NCBI RefSeq assembly: GCF_024741795.1
Contig: NZ_CP102950.1
Span: forward strand, 310,001 to 374,000
From: Arthrobacter sp. CJ23
GTDB lineage: Bacteria; Actinomycetota; Actinomycetes; Actinomycetales; Micrococcaceae
DNA length: 64,000 nucleotides
Direction of reading: 5' to 3'
This document shows positions 58,611-64,000 of the stretch, in pieces. Made by a program: the position numbers and the translations under genes. The first letter of the stretch is position 1. Each line of letters opens with the position of its first letter. A model generated the notes under the pieces. It worked only from the letters and a program-made list of their open reading frames with translations. It was not told where the DNA came from and ran no database searches.

Positions 58611-58656
58611 GCCTCGTGAGCGCAGCGGTGGTGATCATGCCTGTCCGGAGGCTGCC

Positions 58657-58670
58657 CTGGATCGTTCTAT
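58657..58670 (+). promoter_or_regulatory. LacI-type operator before the polyol LacI gene
   Basis: CTGGATCGTTCTAT matches 12 of 14 bases of the pair at 52087 and 52135. Its position 26 bp before the LacI start suggests autoregulation and links this regulator to the Gfo/Idh operon. Confidence 0.6.
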
Positions 58671-58695
58671 AGACTGGCTGGGAAAGAGGAGGACC

Positions 58696-59703
58696 ATGAC
58701 CGGGAAGCGCCGCCCCACGCTAATGGATGTGGCCGAGGCTGCGGGTGTGTCGCGGGCCCTGGTCTCGATCGTCATGCGTGACGTGCCAGGGGCCTCGGAC
58801 GCCACGCGGCGCAGGGTGCAGGAAGCAGCGCAGGCGCTCGGCTACCGGCCGGACAGCCGAGCCAGGCTCCTCCGCAGCAGCCGCACACGGCTGCTGGGCG
58901 TCAGTTTCTCCACCTCGCAGCCCTTCCACTCCGAAATCGTGGACGCAGCCTATGCGGCCGCCCAATTGCGCGGCTACGAAATCGCCCTCAGCGCGGTGGC
59001 CAACGGACGTCCCGAACCTCGTGCGGTGGAGGCCCTTCTGGATCTTGGCTGCGAGGCCCTGATCTTGATTTCGCCGACACTGGGCGTGCGGCAACTGGCG
59101 GGGTACACGGCCCGGATCCCCGTGGTCAGCCTGCTGCGCGACGATGCCGGTGAGTCCGTCGATTCCGTCAGCAGCGACGACCACGCAGGCATCCGGATCG
59201 CCGTCGAGCATCTCACGTCCTTGGGGCACCGACGCATCGCCCATGTGGACGGCGGCGAGGCCGTTTCGGCAGCCCAACGGCGCGATGCCTTCCGGCAGGA
59301 GATGCTCGCCCGGGGGCTGGATCCCCAGAATATTCCTGGCGGGCCATATGAAGAAGCCGGCATGGAAGCCGGGATACAGCTGAGGGACAACATGCCCACC
59401 GCTGTCATCGCCTTCAACGACAGGTGCGCCCTCGGCGTCATCGAGAGCCTCCGAGCCGCAGGGCTTCGGGTCCCGGAGGACGTTTCCGTCCTGGGCTATG
59501 ACGACAGCCAGTTCGCGCGGCTCAGCTACGTGCAGCTATCGTCCATCAGCCAGGACGCACCCCTCCTGGCCGCCGCCGCCGTGGAGCGGGCCATCGATCG
59601 GTTGGAAGGCTCCGGCCCGCCGGCCCACTTCGTGGGAACGCCACACCTGGTCCTTCGCAAGACCACCGCGCCACCCGCCAGCCAAAGTCAACCGAACGGT
59701 TGA
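58696..59703 (+). CDS. LacI-family regulator
   Basis: A 335-residue LacI-type regulator. The HTH is T-L-M-D-V-A-E-A-A-G-V-S-R-A-L-V-S-I-V-M-R, followed by the hinge A-R-L-L-R-S-S-R. The effector domain has the conserved A-F-N-D-R-C-A-L-G-V and L-G-Y-D-D-S motifs. AGAGGAGG precedes the ATG by five bases. An earlier in-frame reading overlaps the kinase gene and is rejected. It ends the polyol operon locus and has an operator-like sequence before it; it may control both the polyol and Gfo/Idh operons. Confidence 0.93.
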   Translation: MTGKRRPTLMDVAEAAGVSRALVSIVMRDVPGASDATRRRVQEAAQALGYRPDSRARLLRSSRTRLLGVSFSTSQPFHSEIVDAAYAAAQLRGYEIALSAVANGRPEPRAVEALLDLGCEALILISPTLGVRQLAGYTARIPVVSLLRDDAGESVDSVSSDDHAGIRIAVEHLTSLGHRRIAHVDGGEAVSAAQRRDAFRQEMLARGLDPQNIPGGPYEEAGMEAGIQLRDNMPTAVIAFNDRCALGVIESLRAAGLRVPEDVSVLGYDDSQFARLSYVQLSSISQDAPLLAAAAVERAIDRLEGSGPPAHFVGTPHLVLRKTTAPPASQSQPNG

Positions 59704-59737
59704 TGCCTGGCCGCTGCGGCGCCGGAAGACTTGAAGG

Positions 59738-60235
59738 GTGAAAAAACTTCTCTACGCCTCCTTCAGCTATGCCGCCGCCGGCGTCCTCTCCGGCCTCTAC
59801 TATCGCGAATTCACCAAGGCCAACGGCTTCTCCGGCGACTCCCAGCTCGGCCTGGTGCACACGCACTGGCTGGTCCTGGGCTTCATCGTCCTGCTCATTG
59901 TGCTGGCGCTCGAACAGCTCTTCCGGATCTCCGCCGCGGCACCGAAACTGAGCGCGTGGTTCTTCGGTATCTGGAACGCGGGCGTGGTCATCACAGGCGG
60001 CATCATGCTGGTGAAGGGGTCCATGGTGGTGGCCGGGGTAGATGCCTCGTCCAAGGCGCTGTCCGGCATCGCGGGCATGGGCCACATCCTGCTCACGGCG
60101 GGGCTGGTGCTGCTCTTCCTGGCGCTGCGCAAAGCCGTGCTGGCCCAGCTTCCCCATTCGGTACGCGCGGTGAAGGGACCCGCCGAAGAGGCAGACGACG
60201 ACGGCGGGCGCGTGCCGTCGTCGAACCTCACCTAA
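59738..60235 (+). CDS. DUF2871-type membrane protein
   Basis: A 165-residue protein with four hydrophobic helices (about 6-24, 44-62, 72-95, 110-131) and a polar C-terminal tail. I recognise it as DUF2871. The T-H-W-L-V-L-G-F and G-M-G-H-I-L-L-T-A-G segments place His residues at helix starts, a possible haem or metal site. GTG start with GGAAG nine bases upstream. Function unknown. Independent of neighbours. Confidence 0.85.
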   Translation: MKKLLYASFSYAAAGVLSGLYYREFTKANGFSGDSQLGLVHTHWLVLGFIVLLIVLALEQLFRISAAAPKLSAWFFGIWNAGVVITGGIMLVKGSMVVAGVDASSKALSGIAGMGHILLTAGLVLLFLALRKAVLAQLPHSVRAVKGPAEEADDDGGRVPSSNLT

Positions 60236-60255
60236 GGCCCTGACCGCCGGGGCGG

Positions 60256-60666
60256 CTACTTGGGCGCGATGGCCCGCATGCTGTTGTTCCGCTTCTCGTG
60301 CGTGAGTTCGGCGAGGCCGAGCACCTCCAGCAACGGCGGCATGTACATGCCGAAACGGCCGCGGTAGCCCTTACGGAGGCCGTACCAACCGCCCACAGGA
60401 TTGCCGGCGTCGCGGCCCCAGGCTTCAACGCTGCCTTCGGCGGCATCCTTGCCTTCGTCCGCGGCGCCGAGCGGAACCCAGTCGCCCTGCTCCGTGAGCC
60501 AGGCGTGCAGGTCCTCGATGGCCCGGAGATGGTACAGCAGCTTGGTGGAGCCCACTTGGCAGACGATTGCCGGAGGGTCGGCGGCCTCGTCCTTGTACAT
60601 CGTGTAGTCGGACGAACCCGGAGGCGTGGTCAGCAGCCAGGGGTCGTCTTTGGTTCCGGCGGCCAT
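60256..60666 (-). CDS. conserved actinobacterial protein, uncharacterised
   Basis: A 136-residue soluble protein starting M-A-A-G-T-K-D-D-P-W-L-L-T-T-P-P-G. It is rich in aromatic residues, with W-L-T-E-Q-G-D-W-V-P-L-G-A-A-D-E, E-A-W-G-R and N-P-V-G-G-W-Y-G-L-R-K-G-Y-R-G-R-F-G-M-Y. I recognise the pattern as a conserved hypothetical family of actinobacteria (possibly DUF6855, from memory). GGAAGG lies nine bases before the ATG at 60666. No catalytic motif seen. Confidence 0.82.
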   Translation of the reverse strand: MAAGTKDDPWLLTTPPGSSDYTMYKDEAADPPAIVCQVGSTKLLYHLRAIEDLHAWLTEQGDWVPLGAADEGKDAAEGSVEAWGRDAGNPVGGWYGLRKGYRGRFGMYMPPLLEVLGLAELTHEKRNNSMRAIAPK

Positions 60667-60792
60667 GTGGCACATCCTTCCGTGCAGAGGTGCTGCGATG
60701 GCTTCAGGCTACACAGCGCCGGGCAGCGTGTCTGCAGCGGTCGGGTGGCATTCCACGGCTGGATCAACGCGGCTCAAGCTGGGAGGCGCGGC

Positions 60793-61395
60793 TTACATCC
60801 TGGTCCTCAGGGCCCGGCCGTAGCTCTCCTCGTCGTTCCTCGTTACCGCGGAAACGACGAGGTGCCGGCGGCTGATGCGCTTGGCGAAGTAGTCGGCGTA
60901 GGGCAGGACGATGCCGCTCTCCCATGCGGGGATCAGGTCCGGAAGGCTCCGCCGTTCCGCGGTCGAGGGGAAGCTCGGGATCAGGCACGAATCCCATGCA
61001 CTGAACGCGGCGTAATCCAGGCCGTCCATCCCGTATTCGGATGTCCAGAACGGCGGAATGACGGGGTTGAGGTCCTGCCCCGGCCTCGTGGCTTCCCGGA
61101 TGAACGCCGGCGTTGCCAGCTCTTGCTGGCTGTGGTCCTCGATGTCGAACCAATCCCATGCCCGCTTCCAGGCGGCTTGCCAGCGTTCCTCCCACACCGT
61201 GGCCCCGGGTGGGTCCGGCATCTTGGAAGTGCCAGGGTCCGGGACCGGCCAGAGTTCCGGGACGTCAGCCTCGGCCGCTATCGACCACGCGTGCCGGACA
61301 AACAAGAGCTGGTGCAGCTGCTGCGGGTGATCGTTGACGCGGATCGCCATATCGCGTGGCCACGGATTCCTCCCAAAGCCCTTGATCCATCGCAT
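60793..61395 (-). CDS. hypothetical protein
   Basis: A 200-residue Trp-rich soluble protein. The first third includes H-P-Q-Q-L-H-Q-L-L-F-V-R-H-A-W and the middle W-E-E-R-W-Q-A-A-W-K-R-A-W-D-W-F-D. The last part (Y-A-D-Y-F-A-K-R-I-S-R-R-H-L-V-V-S) is basic. No signal or membrane segment. GGGAGGG sits six bases before the ATG. Family not recognised. Gene order gives no clue. Confidence 0.72.
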   Translation of the reverse strand: MRWIKGFGRNPWPRDMAIRVNDHPQQLHQLLFVRHAWSIAAEADVPELWPVPDPGTSKMPDPPGATVWEERWQAAWKRAWDWFDIEDHSQQELATPAFIREATRPGQDLNPVIPPFWTSEYGMDGLDYAAFSAWDSCLIPSFPSTAERRSLPDLIPAWESGIVLPYADYFAKRISRRHLVVSAVTRNDEESYGRALRTRM

Positions 61396-61531
61396 GCCGG
61401 CCCTCCCATCTGCGCGGTTGCCTCCACGCTACGCAGGATCAGGTCGAGTGTCTGCAGTGGTTCCCAGGTGATCCAGTAGTTCGGGCGGGGTGCGGGACGC
61501 CGAGGTACCGAATCAGGCGTAGCCTTTGGCC

Positions 61532-61993
61532 ATGAGTGGGTCGGACGATTCGGCTGAACCGCCGCAGCTCCTACCGGCGGGACTGCCAAAGGGACATGCC
61601 GAGTACAACCCAGAGGACGCGCCACCATCTGTGCAGGCGCTGACAGACGTCGGAGGGTATGACGAACTTCTTGCCGTCTTCAAAGCGAGAGGACTTGAGT
61701 TGCCGCGCTCGGAGGCGGGCCTTGCCGCCGTCGATGATTTCATCGGGAGCAACGTGAATGGGGAGCAGTCGGCAGAACTTGCCCGGCCCATCGGAATGTT
61801 CTACGGAGATGTGCTCACCCATGCTGTTGCCGGAGCGCACTGGGAAGTGGTCGAGGACAGGTTCCCCTTAGTCCGTGTCACCGGGAAGACCACGGTTGAC
61901 GTCGTTCGCATAGCCCAAAAGCGGCTTGTATCCGAAGAACCTACACTTCTGCAGAACTTTGCCCATGTCCTTGAACTTCGCCACGACTCCTGA
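61532..61993 (+). CDS. hypothetical protein
   Basis: 153 residues, acidic, soluble. It has D-V-G-G-Y-D-E-L-L-A-V-F-K-A-R-G-L-E-L, then the helical D-D-F-I-G-S-N and the beta pair H-W-E-V-V-E-D-R-F-P-L-V-R-V-T-G-K-T-T-V-D-V. The layout resembles some small immunity-type proteins but no family is recognised. No ribosome site. TAGCCT six bases before the ATG at 61532 suggests a leaderless start; a TTG two codons earlier is also open. Confidence 0.7.
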   Translation: MSGSDDSAEPPQLLPAGLPKGHAEYNPEDAPPSVQALTDVGGYDELLAVFKARGLELPRSEAGLAAVDDFIGSNVNGEQSAELARPIGMFYGDVLTHAVAGAHWEVVEDRFPLVRVTGKTTVDVVRIAQKRLVSEEPTLLQNFAHVLELRHDS

Positions 61994-62100
61994 GCTGGGG
62001 AAGTAGCCGCGTTGACGCGGTCCCGTCACCCATGGATAGTTGCGGCATCCCGGCCTCGCTCCGATTGGTGTCGACGCGGCCAAGATCGACGCGCGCCTCA

Positions 62101-63486
62101 TCAATCCCGAGAGCGGGCAGCTGATTCGTCCTCAGGCTCGTCGCTGGGAGCGGGAGCGGGAACCGGAACCGGGTTCGAATCCAGCGGGTTCTCGATCTCG
62201 TCCGTTGTCATCCGCGCGGCGAAGAGTGCCACCACGGCCATGATGGGGCACACCAGCCCGGCGCCCAGGAAAATCAGCCAGATCGGCACCACGGCCGCGG
62301 CCGGTCCGGACAGCGCCATGGACACCGGCATGAGTGCCAGGGACACGAAGAAGTCCAGGCTCGACACCCTGCCCAGCAGATGCGGCGGCACCCGGCGCTG
62401 GAGCAGCGTGCCCCAAATAACCATGCCCACGCCGCCGGTGGCGCCGAAGATGAACAGCGCGGCCGCGAGCACCCAGAAGTTGTCCATGATCCCGACGGCG
62501 GCCAGCGGCAGGGTGCCGACGCCCCAGGACACGATCATCACCGACAGGTACCGCCGGGGGAGCTTGAACGAGGCGGTCGCGAGGGATGCCGCCGCCCCGC
62601 CGACGCCCATGACGGCAAGCAGGAACCCGAACATGCGCGAGTCGCCGCCCAGCTGGTCCCTGACGACGAACGGGATCAGCACCTCGATGGGCCCGATCAG
62701 GAACAGCACGGACAGGCACGCCCAGATGAGCGTCCACAGCAGCCAGGGCGTGCGGACCGTATAGGCAACGCCTTCGCGCAGGTCATGGAAGAACGAGGTC
62801 TTCGCGGGCTTGCCGCCCGCCCCGCCACTGGCGCGAGAAGCCCCGCCGTCGCCCGAAGCCCCGCCGTCGACGGCGCCGTTCGGCGGAGCGTCGAGCGCGT
62901 GCCTTCCAAGGAAGTTCAGGATGATGAACGCCAGCAGGTGGCAGGCCGACACCCCGGTGACCGCCCACGCGGGCGAGAGCGCCGCCACCACCACACCGGC
63001 GACGGCCGGACCGGCGGCCTGCTGCAGGATGGGCCGCATGGTGCCCTCCATGCCGTTGGCCGCCAGGAGATCGTCGGCCGGGAGGATGCGCGGCAGTATG
63101 GCCGAGTACGCAGGGAAGAAAAACGCGGCGCCCACGCCCAGGACGAACGCGCCCAGGGCGAGGTGCCAGAGCTGCAATGCGCCCGTCATGGCCAGCAGGC
63201 TGATGGCGCCGATGACGGCCAGATTGGTGCCCTCGACGGCGATGATCAGCAGCCGTTGCGGCACACGGTCCGCGGCGATCCCGCCCGCGAGCACAAACGC
63301 GACAAGTCCGACGCTCGCGGCCGTGGCCACGAGGGACAGTTCAAGGGGCCCGCCACCGAGGTGGATCACCTGGTAAACCATGGCCACGGCCCACATGCCG
63401 GAACCGAAGATCGAGATGGCCAGGGCCGCGATCAGCACGCGGTATTCGCGGTGGGCGAAGGGTCGGAGGGCTCTCAGGGTAGCCAT
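62101..63486 (-). CDS. MFS transporter (drug-exporter type)
   Basis: A 461-residue major facilitator with 12 helices, of the enterobactin/macrolide-exporter-like (EntS/MefA) group: F-G-S-G-M-W-A-V-A-M-V-Y-Q-V opens TM1 and A-G-G-I-A-A-D-R-V-P-Q-R-L-L is the loop 2-3 signature. A Gly/Ala-rich loop of about 30 residues (206-232) joins the halves. The C-terminal tail is acidic. TAGACT (63493-63498) six bases before the ATG marks a probable leaderless start. Substrate unknown. Confidence 0.92.
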   Translation of the reverse strand: MATLRALRPFAHREYRVLIAALAISIFGSGMWAVAMVYQVIHLGGGPLELSLVATAASVGLVAFVLAGGIAADRVPQRLLIIAVEGTNLAVIGAISLLAMTGALQLWHLALGAFVLGVGAAFFFPAYSAILPRILPADDLLAANGMEGTMRPILQQAAGPAVAGVVVAALSPAWAVTGVSACHLLAFIILNFLGRHALDAPPNGAVDGGASGDGGASRASGGAGGKPAKTSFFHDLREGVAYTVRTPWLLWTLIWACLSVLFLIGPIEVLIPFVVRDQLGGDSRMFGFLLAVMGVGGAAASLATASFKLPRRYLSVMIVSWGVGTLPLAAVGIMDNFWVLAAALFIFGATGGVGMVIWGTLLQRRVPPHLLGRVSSLDFFVSLALMPVSMALSGPAAAVVPIWLIFLGAGLVCPIMAVVALFAARMTTDEIENPLDSNPVPVPAPAPSDEPEDESAARSRD

Positions 63487-63547
63487 TGATTCAGTCTAAA
63501 CGTGCGGTTTGCCGGGGACATGGGGATCCAGCCGCCTACGGACGCGG

Positions 63548-63853
63548 TCAGTCTGCCTCGGACACCCCGAGGCGGACGTGCACCTGGTCGCCCACACCGA
63601 TGCCTGCTGCTACCCGGATTGCCTTCTTGACGGGCAGAAGATAGGAACTGCTCTTGCTGTCCGGGAAGAGCGATGTGGACCAACTCTGCCCGGAAACGGT
63701 GGCCGTGACCTTGACGGAGCCGAAGCCGCGACGAAATGGCGCCGTGTCCTCCCGGATCTCTGCCGCAAGGTCTTCCGGAAGCGTGAGAAAGTACCATCCG
63801 GCTTCTTCCGGATAGTGCCACAGCCTGGCCTTGAACGAATACTTCAGCGCCAT
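63548..63853 (-). CDS. DUF1905-domain protein
   Basis: A 101-residue soluble protein with the DUF1905 beta-barrel pattern: Y-S-F-K-A-R-L-W-H-Y-P-E-E-A-G-W-Y-F-L-T-L-P, then G-F-G-S-V-K-V-T-A-T-V and S-Y-L-L-P-V-K-K-A-I-R, ending V-G-D-Q-V-H-V-R-L. Function of the family is unknown. It stands 62 bp before the MFS gene on the same strand and could be cotranscribed with it, though that gene seems to have its own promoter. Confidence 0.9.
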   Translation of the reverse strand: MALKYSFKARLWHYPEEAGWYFLTLPEDLAAEIREDTAPFRRGFGSVKVTATVSGQSWSTSLFPDSKSSSYLLPVKKAIRVAAGIGVGDQVHVRLGVSEAD

Positions 63854-63874
63854 GGCGTCAACGGTTGGAAACCG

Positions 63875-64000
63875 TCAACTTTCCTCGGGCCCCGTATCCG
63901 CATCCGCCGCCGCTTCCGGGGCGTCGTCGATGTCCGGGCCCTCGGCGGGTTCCTGGCTGTGGATGCCGGTGTCGTGCGAGACCCAGCCCTCCGTTTCGCC
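63875..64000 (-). CDS. 3' end of a gene cut by the window edge
   Basis: An open frame enters from the right edge and ends in TGA at 63875. The 41 visible residues start G-E-T-E-G-W-V-S-H-D-T-G and become a strongly acidic Ala/Asp/Glu tail ending G-P-E-E-S. Codon usage (GC-rich third positions) and position 21 bp before the DUF1905 start fit a real gene with a disordered acidic C-terminus. Product not identifiable. Confidence 0.5.
   Translation of the reverse strand, partial: GETEGWVSHDTGIHSQEPAEGPDIDDAPEAAADADTGPEES

Noticed and set aside
62172..62182. GGTTCGAATCC, a T-loop-like sequence suggesting a tRNA
   Set aside because: It lies inside the C-terminal coding part of the MFS gene, and no acceptor or anticodon stems can be drawn around it.

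Overview
This is a high-GC chromosomal window from an actinobacterium, most likely Arthrobacter or a close relative (Pseudarthrobacter, Paenarthrobacter). The basis is protein content and style: LigD in Pol-PE-Lig order with Ku, a DUF222/HNH endonuclease, DUF3100 and DUF2871 membrane proteins, a PTS locus with a fused fructose EIIABC, many sugar operons under LacI, DeoR and AraC control, and several genes with a TANNNT box 6-7 nt before the ATG as in leaderless actinobacterial genes. I saw no phage, insertion sequence, rRNA, tRNA or CRISPR array. It reads as ordinary chromosome with a rich catabolic section.

Layout. 0-5.5 kb: an SRPBCC protein, a TetR regulator divergent from an alpha/beta hydrolase with a clear TetR operator, a VOC protein, and a two-component system divergent from a small secreted protein. 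5.4-9.2 kb: an MHS-type MFS symporter, a PrmC-like methyltransferase with an unusual leader ORF, and two small proteins. 9.2-13.4 kb: the NHEJ pair ligD/ku, divergently transcribed, and a Pro-rich protein. 13.5-19.5 kb: general PTS (HPr, EI) next to a fructose operon (DeoR regulator, 1-phosphofructokinase, EIIABC). 19.7-25.9 kb: HNH endonuclease, a two-copy Lrp-type regulator divergent from a DUF3100 permease and M20 amidohydrolase, and an esterase. 26-30.3 kb: a LacI regulator, beta-phosphoglucomutase-like HAD protein and GH65 phosphorylase, a typical alpha-glucoside phosphorolysis operon.

30.5-48.1 kb is the most interesting part. A leftward set (amino-acid ABC transporter, sarcosine-oxidase-like flavoprotein, aminotransferase, succinate-semialdehyde-type dehydrogenase, FCD-type GntR regulator) faces a rightward set (HAD hydrolase, OrdL/PuuB-like amine oxidase, aldehyde dehydrogenase, tartrate/malate-type decarboxylating dehydrogenase, D-2-hydroxyacid dehydrogenase, zinc alcohol dehydrogenase). 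A debranching-type glucosidase and a DUF861 cupin follow. Four promoters here share the palindrome ATTGTTGACAAT (one with a single mismatch), with the -35 TTGACA inside it and all oriented with transcription. This points to one regulon for an amine or amino acid whose identity I cannot fix.

48.2-59.7 kb: LysR regulator with an EamA exporter; a Hyi-like isomerase and Gfo/Idh dehydrogenase behind two identical 14-bp LacI-type operators; and a polyol operon (AraC regulator, binding protein, two permeases, sorbitol/xylitol-type dehydrogenase, PfkB kinase, LacI regulator). 59.7-64 kb: a DUF2871 membrane protein, uncharacterised soluble proteins, an MFS exporter, a DUF1905 protein and the 3' end of an unrecognised gene cut by the window edge.

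Three convergent gene junctions carry members of one family of about 65-78 bp palindromic repeats. Three other junctions carry unrelated long perfect hairpins. Calls of product rest on my reading of motifs and gene order; no database search was possible.
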